From NCBI GenBank assembly GCA_038529355.1, contig JBCBDU010000054.1, forward strand, positions 1-18,683: a stretch of 18,683 bases of DNA. Reading direction: 5' to 3'. Shown one piece after another: positions 1 to 7,383 of this stretch. The notes beneath the pieces are model-generated. The model was not told the origin of the DNA, ran no database searches, and saw only the letters and a program-made list of their open reading frames with translations. Position 1 is the first letter of the stretch. Each line of letters starts with the position of its first letter. This DNA is from CALBPI01 sp038529355 (GTDB lineage Bacteria > Pseudomonadota > Gammaproteobacteria > Steroidobacterales > Woeseiaceae). The position numbers were made by a program, and so were the translations under genes.

Positions 1-528
1 GAGTGGTACGCCGTTGCGAAGATTGCTGGACTGAAAATGTGTCAGGCGTATCGTCAACAACATGGTTTTGATGCAATCAGTTTAATGCCCACCAATGTGT
101 ATGGGCCGAATGACAATTTCGATCTATCGTCTTCACATGTTTTGCCAGCGTTGCTGCGTAAGTTTCACGAAGCAAAACGTAGCGGTGCTGAGGCAGTCGA
201 AGTATGGGGCACCGGGACACCTCGGCGGGAGTTCATCTACGTTGACGATTTAGCTGATGCCGTAGTGTTCTTGATGGAAAACTATTCAGGTATGTCTCCG
301 ATTAATGTTGGCGTTGGGCTTGATATAGCGATTAGTGAGCTGGCGTCACTAATCCAGGGGATTGTGGGGTATGGTGGGGCAACATGTTTTGATGATTCGA
401 AGCCGGACGGTACGCCGCGCAAGGTGCTCGACGTGCAGAGGCTTGCACAACTGGGTTGGCAACCCCGCGTAAGTTTGACTGAGGGAATCCGGAGGACCTA
501 CGAATGGTTTGCTGCGCAAGACTGCTAG
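1..528 (+). CDS. fcl: GDP-L-fucose synthase, 3' part (5' end outside window)
   Basis: This enzyme is an NADPH-dependent 3,5-epimerase/4-reductase that turns GDP-4-keto-6-deoxymannose into GDP-L-fucose in the cytoplasm. The reading frame is open from base 1, so the gene is cut by the window edge; about 175 of the usual roughly 320 residues remain. The fragment begins with EWYAVAKIAG, which holds the catalytic Tyr (7-9) and Lys (19-21) of the extended SDR YxxxK motif. It continues with the family signatures PTNVYGPNDNF, SHVLPALLRKFHEAK, VWGTGTPRREFIYVDDLA and SKPDGTPRKVLDV, which closely follow E. coli WcaG as I remember it. The NADP-binding Rossmann start lies outside the window. The enzyme needs GDP-mannose 4,6-dehydratase (Gmd), not seen here and probably upstream. 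ManC and phosphomannomutase at 7384-10253 supply GDP-mannose. The identification is firm. Confidence 0.95.
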   Translation, partial: EWYAVAKIAGLKMCQAYRQQHGFDAISLMPTNVYGPNDNFDLSSSHVLPALLRKFHEAKRSGAEAVEVWGTGTPRREFIYVDDLADAVVFLMENYSGMSPINVGVGLDIAISELASLIQGIVGYGGATCFDDSKPDGTPRKVLDVQRLAQLGWQPRVSLTEGIRRTYEWFAAQDC

Positions 529-574
529 ATTCCCGGTAGCCTTGAGAGAAAATCATTCAACCGTGCGAAGATAC

Positions 575-594
575 CCAATACTGGCCAATATTGG
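575..594. repeat. Tandem 10-bp near-palindromes, operator-like
   Basis: CCAATACTGG (575-584) is directly followed by CCAATATTGG (585-594). The second copy is a perfect palindrome, and the first differs from it by one base. The pair lies in the 207 bp gap between the fucose synthase and the GT2 gene. Tandem dyads of this type often bind dimeric regulators, but no regulator is known here and chance cannot be excluded. Confidence 0.3.
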
Positions 595-828
595 ACGCCA
601 ATTCTCCTACCTCAGACGCTTTGGCTCAGGCAACGGAGTCAGTGCTTGTGCCAGCTGTTCCGGACTGCCAGATTCAGCTTGCCCATCCAGTCACCGATCG
701 ATAGATCGAGCAAGCAATTCAGATCGTTTTAAAGTATGGTGCACGGCGTGTCAGAACGAATGGCCCAAACAGGCAATAGCAATCGTTCGGATCAGTATCC
801 TAAATTCGTACTACCTAGCGGCGATTTC

Positions 829-1638
829 GTGAACGAGCCCCGTATTTCAATTGTCACTGCCGTCTACAATTGTGAGGCCACGATCCAGTCTACGTTGGAG
901 TCGGTAGCTCATCAGTCGTACAGTAACGTAGAACACATTGTTATTGACGGCGGTTCTTCCGATTCTACGTTGGACGTTGTTAAAGCCTGTGCCTCGGCGG
1001 ATATTGTTGTCTCTGAGCCCGACAACGGCATTTATGATGCGTTCAACAGGGGGTTACGCCAAGCGTCTGGCGACATTGTATTGTTCCTCAATGGAGACGA
1101 CTATTACGCCAGTGAGGATGTTCTGTTGGTTATTGCGAAGCACTATACGGCTAATCCCGGCTGTATCCTGCTCGGGGACGTTGTTTTTTTCTCATCAGAG
1201 GATCCGCTTCGCAAAGTTACTCGATTCTATGATTCTTCTAAGTTTCGTGTTGACAGATTGTCTTGGGGGTGGATGCCGGCTCATCCCGGCATGGTTGTCC
1301 CACGCGGAATCTTCGAAAGGTTCGGTGGTTTTGACGATACATACAAGATTGCGGGAGACTTTGAATTGTCCGTTCGATTGTTCTGGCACGAACGCCAACC
1401 TTATCGCCACATAGACAAAACTCTAGTTTGCATGCAGATGGGCGGAGAAAGTACGCGTGGACTGGCAAGTAACCTGACCATTCTTAACGAGAGTTTGGCG
1501 GCGTGTAAAGCTTACCAGTTGAAAACCAATCGATTGAAACTTGCATCGAAATTCGTTACGAAGCTCTCACAGTTCGTCAAACGCCCGCAGGATATTGCAT
1601 CGAAGAGTGCCAGTCAGTGGTGGCAGAGTTCGAAGTAG
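829..1638 (+). CDS. Family 2 glycosyltransferase, WcaE-like
   Basis: This is a cytoplasmic inverting GT-A glycosyltransferase that probably adds one sugar to the growing lipid-linked repeat unit. It begins with the GT2 signature RISIVTAVYN and has HIVIDGGSSDST (nucleotide-sugar binding), SEPDNGIYDAFNRG and FLNGDD (the DxD-like metal site). Further on are HPGMVVPR and GDFELSVRLF, with MGGESTRG near the end. The SEPDNGIYDA block and the late MGG.ST match the colanic acid enzyme WcaE, so that is the closest family I recognise; donor and acceptor are unknown. The frame is open from ATG 736, with another ATG at 760. I chose GTG 829 because family members start a few residues before the ISI.T strand; it gives 269 residues instead of 300. 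No start has a strong ribosome binding site. Confidence 0.85.
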   Translation: MNEPRISIVTAVYNCEATIQSTLESVAHQSYSNVEHIVIDGGSSDSTLDVVKACASADIVVSEPDNGIYDAFNRGLRQASGDIVLFLNGDDYYASEDVLLVIAKHYTANPGCILLGDVVFFSSEDPLRKVTRFYDSSKFRVDRLSWGWMPAHPGMVVPRGIFERFGGFDDTYKIAGDFELSVRLFWHERQPYRHIDKTLVCMQMGGESTRGLASNLTILNESLAACKAYQLKTNRLKLASKFVTKLSQFVKRPQDIASKSASQWWQSSK

Positions 1639-1713
1639 TCGTTTTCTTTGTGTTGCCCTTCAGTGTTTGATTTACGTTTTGGTGATTTCTGTTGAGTAAG
1701 AGCATGTTGCCAA

Positions 1714-1730
1714 GCGTTTGAAGCTAACGC
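1714..1730. repeat. Short hairpin between GT2 gene and methyltransferase
   Basis: GCGTT (1714-1718) and AACGC (1726-1730) form a 5-bp stem with a 7-nt loop, about 75 bases after the GT2 stop. A TATGAT box (1734-1739) and a short T run follow. It could be a weak terminator or an operator, but the stem is too short for a firm call. Confidence 0.2.
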
Positions 1731-1772
1731 GGGTATGATTTTTGGAAGCATTGGTTCAACGAAGGCAAAATA

Positions 1773-2489
1773 ATGGTATTCGATCCGGCAAGTAACATGA
1801 TCGGTGGGTTCACAGACAACGATGGAACTATCGATTTTTATCTGAGGATAAACTCATTATTGAACCCCACGAGTACGGTTCTGGATCTCGGCGCTGGTCG
1901 GGCCGCTTGGTTTGAAGATGATTTGTGCGAGACGCGACGTCAACTGAGATTGTTGAAAGGTAAGGTTGGGCATGTAATTGCCGCTGATGTCGACAAAGCG
2001 GTCATTAGTAATCAGGCCAGTGATGAGCAACTCGTGATCGAGCCCGAGCGCCTGGGTTTGCCTCCAGGCTCAGTTGACCTTGTGGTAGCGGACTACGTTC
2101 TGGAGCATGTGGATGACGCGGATATTTTCGCTAGACAAATAGACGAATGTCTCAAAAGTGGCGGGTGGCTTTGTGCAAGGACGCCGCACAAGTATTCGTA
2201 CGTTTCAATTGCAGCGACTATGGTAAGAAACGCATCGCATTCTAAAGTCTTGAGATCAGTGCAACCTGAAAGAAAAGAAGTAGACGTGTTCCCAACCAAA
2301 TACAAGATGAATACACTTCGGGATATTCGCAGAGCGTTTGCCGGATGGGAGGACAAATCCTTCGTCGCCCGAACGGATCCAGCGTACTATTTTGGACGTA
2401 AGTTTGTGTACCATCTTCAATCGATGCTGCACAGGATTACTCCGCGATTTTTCAGCGGCAACCTGTTCATTTTCGTCCGTAAGCCATAG
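1773..2489 (+). CDS. Class I SAM-dependent methyltransferase
   Basis: This is a 238-residue Rossmann-fold methyltransferase. Motif I is VLDLGAGRAAW (residues 36-46), which binds S-adenosylmethionine. The acidic end of strand 2 is at AADVD (70-74), and the strand 4 region is VDLVVADYVLEHV (101-113), typical of the Methyltransf_11/25 group. There is no signal peptide or membrane segment, so it should act in the cytoplasm. Between two glycosyltransferases it probably methylates a sugar of the repeat unit or caps the glycan, but the acceptor cannot be read from the sequence. The start ATG 1773 follows a purine-rich GAAGG at a usable distance. Gaps of 134 bp before and 106 bp after are long for an operon. 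Codon use is AT-richer than in the genes after 6 kb, in line with a transferred glycan cassette. Confidence 0.85.
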   Translation: MVFDPASNMIGGFTDNDGTIDFYLRINSLLNPTSTVLDLGAGRAAWFEDDLCETRRQLRLLKGKVGHVIAADVDKAVISNQASDEQLVIEPERLGLPPGSVDLVVADYVLEHVDDADIFARQIDECLKSGGWLCARTPHKYSYVSIAATMVRNASHSKVLRSVQPERKEVDVFPTKYKMNTLRDIRRAFAGWEDKSFVARTDPAYYFGRKFVYHLQSMLHRITPRFFSGNLFIFVRKP

Positions 2490-2595
2490 CTAATCGATAG
2501 CGCAAGTAGTTCGCTGCTATGAAACTCCCTATTTTGAGTACTCTAGAATCTAGCGTTGAGCAGTTGGCTACGCGAATGCTAGCTGTGATCGAACA

Positions 2596-3771
2596 GTGTC
2601 TGCAATGACGTACAAGTCGAAAAAGCAATCCCGAAAGCCTCGAATACTGATCATCGCGCCGTCCTGTCGATTTGGCATCACAGGCATAGGCCTTTGCGTC
2701 GAATCGATGTTGGACGGGTTTCGCGAACGCGGTCACGATACTACGCACTCAGATACCAGTATAAAGCTGCAGGGAAGCATTATAGGCAAGTGGAAACTGA
2801 GCAAAGCCCTTCGCCAAGCGACCATGCTTGTACCGGCACTGTTCAGAATCATAAGAAGCGATATCGTGTACATCACGCTGGCATCATCCCGCTTTGGCGC
2901 ACTGCGGGATTGGTGCTTGATCAGTTTCTCTGCGCTATTGCGGAAAAGAACAGTTGGTCACTTGCATGGGGGCGGATTCAGAAGCATGTATGAAGAGTCC
3001 GCACCTTTATTGCAGAAACGCTTCAGACGGGCTATCGGCAAACTAGCCGCTGTAATTGTTTTGACGCCCAGCCTTCGAAGTCAGTTTGAAGGTCTAGCGC
3101 GTGCGGGCAGTATACTCGTCATATCGAACGGCATTGCTGCGCCACTCTCGGAATCACGAATAAACGCAAAAGTTATTTCACCACGAAAAGCGCCTTTCAA
3201 ATTATTGTTTCTTTCGAACCTAATTAAATCCAAGGGTTATTGTGAAGCCATCGCAGGGACACTTGTCGCACGAGAGCTAACTGGCGCTGACATCGAGATT
3301 GTTCTGGCTGGCGAAATGATAGAGGTAGAGAGCGATATGCGCGGCTCGAGTAAGAACCCTATCGACTGCTTCAGCAATGAGAGCGTTACATACGTTGGGG
3401 CAGTCTCCGGTAAGCAAAAACAAGATCTGTTGAATCAGGCACATGTCTTGATTCTGCCGACGTATTATCCATGGGAAGGACAGCCGCTATGCATCATAGA
3501 AGCCATGGCATGCGGAATCCCGGTTATCTCGACGAAACACAAAGGTATCCCGGAGCTCGCCGAAGATGGCCTAGAAGCGATCCTGCTCGATGCAGCGGAA
3601 ACTAATGCAATTGCGACCGCCATTGTATCGCTTGCCGGTGATGAAGAGCGTTATCGACGAATGTCGCGGGCAGCGCGCGCGCGATTTTTGAAAGACTATT
3701 CGCTGGAAGTTTACTTGGACCGTTTGGAAACCGCATTGTTTGGGCAACAAGCCAGCGTTAGGCAGGATTAA
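2596..3771 (+). CDS. GT4-type (GT-B fold) glycosyltransferase
   Basis: This is a retaining glycosyltransferase of the GT1/GT4 group, 391 residues from the GTG at 2596; ATG 2605 is an alternative. After a basic, soluble N-terminus comes RILIIAPSCRFGITGIG, the first GT-B strand and glycine loop. The C-terminal donor-binding half begins near LLFLSNLIKSKGY. It contains the EX7E motif, EGQPLCIIE (second Glu is residue 302), followed by AMACGIPVISTKHKGIPE. These residues bind the nucleotide-sugar in this family. The N-terminal half resembles no sugar-specific subgroup that I can name. Its job is probably to add a hexose to the lipid-linked oligosaccharide next to the WcaE-like enzyme. No good ribosome binding site is seen before either start. 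The gene is followed by an unusually long gap. Confidence 0.87.
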   Translation: MSAMTYKSKKQSRKPRILIIAPSCRFGITGIGLCVESMLDGFRERGHDTTHSDTSIKLQGSIIGKWKLSKALRQATMLVPALFRIIRSDIVYITLASSRFGALRDWCLISFSALLRKRTVGHLHGGGFRSMYEESAPLLQKRFRRAIGKLAAVIVLTPSLRSQFEGLARAGSILVISNGIAAPLSESRINAKVISPRKAPFKLLFLSNLIKSKGYCEAIAGTLVARELTGADIEIVLAGEMIEVESDMRGSSKNPIDCFSNESVTYVGAVSGKQKQDLLNQAHVLILPTYYPWEGQPLCIIEAMACGIPVISTKHKGIPELAEDGLEAILLDAAETNAIATAIVSLAGDEERYRRMSRAARARFLKDYSLEVYLDRLETALFGQQASVRQD

Positions 3772-4346
3772 GTTTCAAAGCGAGCTTGAACCGAAGTAAT
3801 CGCCGGCCATACTGTCTCCGACGAAAACTGCCAGAACATTAATCGCGTAAGAGAATCAATAAGCTTAAGATGCAGGTGCAATCCGATTTCGCCAAAGAGT
3901 CGGGTCACGAAATCTGGCTCACCGCTGTTACGAACGAAGATTGTGCGGCGCTGCTAACATCGTCCTTTCACTCAATGCGCGCCCGTTGCGCGGCGCGACA
4001 ACAAGGCACGCAGTGGTTGTGACCGGCTTCTCAGGAACGGCCGCGATGAGACAGAACGAAAAAACTGATGGCGCAGCACCATCTAAAAACTCATGGCGCG
4101 TCAAGATCCCTTTCCACATCTATCAGGTCTGGAGGAATCACACCGATTGATCGTGCCTAGCGTGCAATTGGTTCTTCCGATGTCTCGGCGACTTGCAAAC
4201 GGTCAAGTCAGTACTACTGCCGTTCGCCGGTTGTCGGTGGACTCTACGTATGCGCCACAAGACCAAAGAGAAGCTTGAATGATCTCTGCTAATTGGAGAC
4301 TAGTGCTGCGCGCACCGTCTAAGATTTTCCCTGCGCCAACCGCTCT

Positions 4347-4364
4347 TGACGCCGTTTTGCGTCA
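4347..4364. promoter_or_regulatory. Inverted repeat TGACGC-N6-GCGTCA, candidate operator
   Basis: TGACGC (4347-4352) and GCGTCA (4359-4364) form a perfect 6-bp dyad around a 6-base spacer. It ends two bases before the -35 box of the predicted wecA promoter, a usual place for an activator or repressor site. A related dyad with the same TGACGC left half lies before prsK. The bound protein is unknown. Confidence 0.35.
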
Positions 4365-4365
4365 G

Positions 4366-4393
4366 TTGTCAAATACCAATATGTCTGTACAAT
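4366..4393 (+). promoter_or_regulatory. Predicted sigma70 promoter for the wecA-like gene
   Basis: TTGTCA (4366-4371) matches the -35 consensus at five of six bases. TACAAT (4388-4393) matches the -10 consensus at five of six. The spacer is 16 bp. Transcription would start near 4400 and leave a leader of about 60 bases before the wecA-like start. This is the best promoter I see in the window. It suggests a new transcription unit begins after the glycosyltransferase block. Confidence 0.45.
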
Positions 4394-4459
4394 CTCGGAG
4401 CTAGAGGCGGCAGTTAGTCGCTGCCTGAACTGGGGTCAAAGTGTGCGTCCTTTCTCGAT

Positions 4460-5521
4460 ATGGAGATTGTTGTGGGCGAAAATACAATTCCGGCGACGTT
4501 GATAGCCGGGTTCGTTTGCGTGATTCTCGTCGTTGCGCTTCGGCCCTTGGCTATCGCGCACAACCTCGTTGATAGGCCCGGCGGGCGTAAGCGCCACGTG
4601 GGTCACGTTCCTGTTATCGGCGGCGTTTGTATGTTCGGCGCAGTGCTTGTGGGTGCACCTCTTGCAGTACCGACAGTCCAAACATTTTTTCTTATGCTGG
4701 GGTGTGCGTTGCTTGTGTTTTTTGGCGTAATCGATGATCGCTACGATCTTCCCGCTTCGGTCAGGTTTGGTGCACAGTTTGCGGCGGTATTGCTTATGGT
4801 TTTTGGCGGCTCGGTCATGGTCGCGACTATTGGCGCACCGTTCTTTGGAGGAGAGATTTTTGTTGGCAGCTTTTCGCTGCTACTGACCGTATTTCTTTCA
4901 ACGGCTCTCATAAATGCGATCAACATGACAGACGGCATGGACGGGCTGGCCAGCGGAATGTCTCTGATTGCGCTGCTTGGGTTGGTCGTTGCTGGGTATG
5001 GAACTGCCGTAGCCGATATGGCGTTGGTAGGGTTTGCGGCCGTTGCGGGGTTTATGGCTTTTAATTTTCCCTTGCGCTCCAATCGCACTGTCAGAACTTT
5101 TATGGGCGACGCTGGCAGTACGTTTCTCGGCTTTTTCATAGCGTGGCAGTGCATCGCCATCAGCCAGCCGCCAGTCGCAGCATTGTCTCCGGTAGCGGTA
5201 CTGGGCCTCATAGCGATGCCCCTATACGATCTCACATCGTGCTTTTTTCGACGCATTGCTGCGGGTCGCTCACCGTTCTCTGCTGATAGAAACCACTTTC
5301 ATCATGTGCTTTTGGAAGCAGGTCTCAAACGCAGGCCTATTCTGGCTATGCTGCTTGGCTTTGGCGTCGTGGTTGCGACACTGACCCTCAGCCTGACCCA
5401 TCTTGGTTACAATGATGGGGTGATTCTCTTGGTATGGCTTGCTTGCGGTGTCTTCATCGATATAGCTTTGCGCGCTTTTCGTTCGTACCGTTTACCAGTA
5501 ACGTCGGAAACATCGCGCTAG
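4460..5521 (+). CDS. wecA: WecA-type undecaprenyl-phosphate GlcNAc-1-phosphate transferase
   Basis: This integral membrane enzyme of the MraY/WecA family transfers a sugar-1-phosphate, in WecA GlcNAc-1-P from UDP-GlcNAc, to undecaprenyl phosphate to prime a glycan. It has 353 residues, close to the family norm, and many hydrophobic segments (about ten). Diagnostic motifs are RPGGRKRHVGHVPVIGG, IDDRYDLP with the Mg-binding Asp92-Asp93, NMTDGMDGLASG with Asp158 and Asp161, TFMGDAGSTFLGF, and NHFHHVLLEAG with the histidine cluster specific to the WecA branch. ATG 4460 has no upstream ribosome binding site. GTG 4472 has GGAG six bases before it and is a good alternative start, four residues shorter. 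The gene stands alone between two long gaps with its own promoter. The exact sugar is inferred from the family. Confidence 0.88.
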   Translation: MEIVVGENTIPATLIAGFVCVILVVALRPLAIAHNLVDRPGGRKRHVGHVPVIGGVCMFGAVLVGAPLAVPTVQTFFLMLGCALLVFFGVIDDRYDLPASVRFGAQFAAVLLMVFGGSVMVATIGAPFFGGEIFVGSFSLLLTVFLSTALINAINMTDGMDGLASGMSLIALLGLVVAGYGTAVADMALVGFAAVAGFMAFNFPLRSNRTVRTFMGDAGSTFLGFFIAWQCIAISQPPVAALSPVAVLGLIAMPLYDLTSCFFRRIAAGRSPFSADRNHFHHVLLEAGLKRRPILAMLLGFGVVVATLTLSLTHLGYNDGVILLVWLACGVFIDIALRAFRSYRLPVTSETSR

Positions 5522-6010
5522 TTCTGCTGATAGAGTTTGTTGGGGTCATCGAGCGCAGAGGTTGCTGGAGTCTGATGTTCGACTCGGCAAGCTTTTACTA
5601 TAGAAGCGATATGAGTTGGAAGCATCCCGACGCGAGCTCGTTTCTTCGCAGGCTTCGTCGATCTCTTGGCTAGGCCGACATCAAATTAGTTGCTATCGTG
5701 CTTTCGCCGCATGGCAGGGTGGCGATCAGGTTGATATGCCAGCAAGTTTGGTGCTCGACTGGAACACCGCGTAATTGACGAAAATGGCGATCTGGAAAGA
5801 AAGGTAGGGTCACCAAGTGAATTGACGGGCGGCTACAGATTGCAATAGGTCGGGCTGCTGCGCTGCCGTAGCAAGATTAGTACAGCTTTCGTGACGCATA
5901 GGTAGAGTTGGGTATGAGCGCGCAGCGAGGCTTTCACCTGTAATCTTGACAATCGTGCCGCTGTTCAGATCGGCTCCGCAGTTTGACTGTTTCTTTGTCT
6001 GGTAGAAGAT
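5522..6010. other. 489 bp gap without a recognised gene
   Basis: No frame here resembles a known protein. A forward frame overlapping the end of the wecA-like gene runs to 5673 but has no motif. TTGACA occurs at 5946-5951, but the expected -10 position holds only a poor match, so I do not call a promoter. An 8-mer GTGACGCA (5891-5898) recurs before prsK (11856-11863). The last bases hold AGAAG just before the ugd start, a plausible ribosome binding site. The stretch probably carries the leader and promoter of the ugd-manC-manB unit. Confidence 0.5.
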
Positions 6011-7357
6011 ATGAGAGTAACAATATTTGGATCTGGTTACGTTGGATTAGTAACGGGCGCCTGTATGGCCGAGATGGGCAACGAAGTGGTGTGTGTCGAT
6101 GTTGACCAAAACAAGATCGACATGCTTAACCGCGGTGAGGTTCCAATTTTCGAACCGAACCTTGACCGGTATATTGCACGTAACCGTGCCGCAGGCAGAT
6201 TGAGCTTTACGACCGACGTTGAAGCGGGCGTAGTCCATGGTGCTTACCAATTCATCGCTGTTGGAACACCACCTGACGAAGACGGCTCAGCTGACCTTCA
6301 GTACGTTCTTGCTGTTGCCGAGTCCATTGCGACCTACATGACGGACTACAAAGTAGTCATTGGTAAGTCGACCGTTCCGGTAGGTACGGCAGATCGCGTG
6401 CGCGCACGGATTGTTGAAACGTTGACCGCGCGGCAGGAGAGTGTGGAATTCGATGTCGTTTCGAACCCGGAATTCCTGAAAGAAGGTGCGGCGATCAACG
6501 ATTTCATGAAACCTGACCGCATCATTATTGGCACGGATAACGTACGCGCTGAGGAATTGCTCAAAACGCTGTATGAGCCTTTCAATCGAAATCACGACCG
6601 CCTCGTAGTCATGGACGTACGATCAGCCGAGCTCACGAAGTACGCTGCCAACGCGATGCTCGCGACAAAAATCAGTTTCATGAACGAGCTTGCGAACCTC
6701 GCCGAACGCTTCGGCGCTGACATCGAAAAAGTGCGCGTGGGCATAGGCTCAGACCCGCGCATTGGTTATCACTTCATCTACCCCGGCGCCGGTTACGGCG
6801 GGTCGTGTTTTCCGAAAGATGTACAGGCACTGGCGCGCTCTGCTCAAGAGGTGGGTTACGACGCGCAACTGCTGCATGCCGTGGAGGCTGTCAACAATCG
6901 GCAGAAAGAGGTGTTGTTCGAAAAGCTAAGCGCGCATTACGGCGGCAACCTTGCGGGCAAGACAATCGCAGTATGGGGTTTGGCGTTCAAGCCCAAGACT
7001 GACGACATGCGAGCAGCACCCAGTCGCGTGCTGCTGGAGTCGTTGTGGGCCGCTGGCGCATCAGCTCGTGCTTACGATCCGGAAGCGCGTGAAGAGGCTG
7101 CGCGAATTTACGGTGAGCGGGATGATCTGGTGTTGTGTGACAGCTCGGAGATGGCGCTGGATGGCGCCGATGCGTTGGTGATTGTCACTGAGTGGCAGGA
7201 GTTCCGGAGCCTTGACTTCGATCTCGTCACAGAAAGACTTGTGGACTCCGTCATTGTCGATGGACGCAATTTGTACGATCCTGACACCGTAGCGAGCAAG
7301 GGCTTGCACTATTACGCGATCGGGCGCGGGCTTACCCAGCACGACCGCGCGGACTGA
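6011..7357 (+). CDS. ugd: UDP-glucose 6-dehydrogenase
   Basis: This cytoplasmic enzyme oxidises UDP-glucose twice with NAD+ to give UDP-glucuronate, the precursor of uronic acids in capsules and exopolysaccharides. It has 448 residues, typical for the bacterial enzyme. The N-terminal NAD domain starts MRVTIFGSGYVGLVTGACMA and has CVDVD for ribose binding. GKSTVPVGT and NPEFLKEGAAI are conserved in the active site. GAGYGGSCFPKDV carries the catalytic Cys266, and KISFMNELANLAE lies in the linking helix. WGLAFKPKTDDMRAAPS belongs to the C-terminal UDP-binding domain. AGAAG lies at a good distance before ATG 6011. GDP-mannose dehydrogenase (AlgD) belongs to the same superfamily. The sequence details favour UDP-glucose, but the substrate is not proven. 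It heads a tight run with manC, 26 bp downstream. Confidence 0.92.
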   Translation: MRVTIFGSGYVGLVTGACMAEMGNEVVCVDVDQNKIDMLNRGEVPIFEPNLDRYIARNRAAGRLSFTTDVEAGVVHGAYQFIAVGTPPDEDGSADLQYVLAVAESIATYMTDYKVVIGKSTVPVGTADRVRARIVETLTARQESVEFDVVSNPEFLKEGAAINDFMKPDRIIIGTDNVRAEELLKTLYEPFNRNHDRLVVMDVRSAELTKYAANAMLATKISFMNELANLAERFGADIEKVRVGIGSDPRIGYHFIYPGAGYGGSCFPKDVQALARSAQEVGYDAQLLHAVEAVNNRQKEVLFEKLSAHYGGNLAGKTIAVWGLAFKPKTDDMRAAPSRVLLESLWAAGASARAYDPEAREEAARIYGERDDLVLCDSSEMALDGADALVIVTEWQEFRSLDFDLVTERLVDSVIVDGRNLYDPDTVASKGLHYYAIGRGLTQHDRAD

Positions 7358-7383
7358 CTGGATACGCCTGCAAGGTAACAACA

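Larger units (their letters stand above)
3772..4459. other. 688 bp gap without a convincing gene
   Basis: No frame in this stretch holds a recognisable protein on either strand. Forward open stretches exist at about 3843-4022 (59 codons, ATG at 3870), 3941-4150 and 4093-4278, and a 63-codon one lies on the reverse strand at 3928-4119. None shows a family motif or a good ribosome binding site. The overlapping short frames could be the decayed remains of another glycosyltransferase or modification gene, but I cannot show it. The last 120 bases carry an inverted repeat and a promoter-like pair, annotated separately. No transposase, terminal repeat or tRNA-like fold was seen. Confidence 0.5.

Noticed and set aside
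509..832. A 107-codon forward frame between the fucose synthase and the GT2 gene
   Set aside because: It overlaps the ends of both real genes in another frame, has no motif, and its composition looks like random translation.
3928..4119. A 63-codon reverse-strand frame in the long gap
   Set aside because: No motif, no ribosome binding site and no partner gene. It mirrors the forward open frames and is probably chance.
4093..4278. A 61-codon forward frame in the long gap
   Set aside because: No recognisable family, and it overlaps another short frame. Kept only as part of the description of the gap.
5434..5673. A 79-codon forward frame running out of the wecA-like gene
   Set aside because: Its first third lies inside the wecA-like gene in a different frame and the remainder shows no protein-like pattern.
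5946..5974. TTGACA as a -35 box for ugd
   Set aside because: The -35 is perfect, but the position 17 bp downstream reads ATCGGC or similar, too far from TATAAT.
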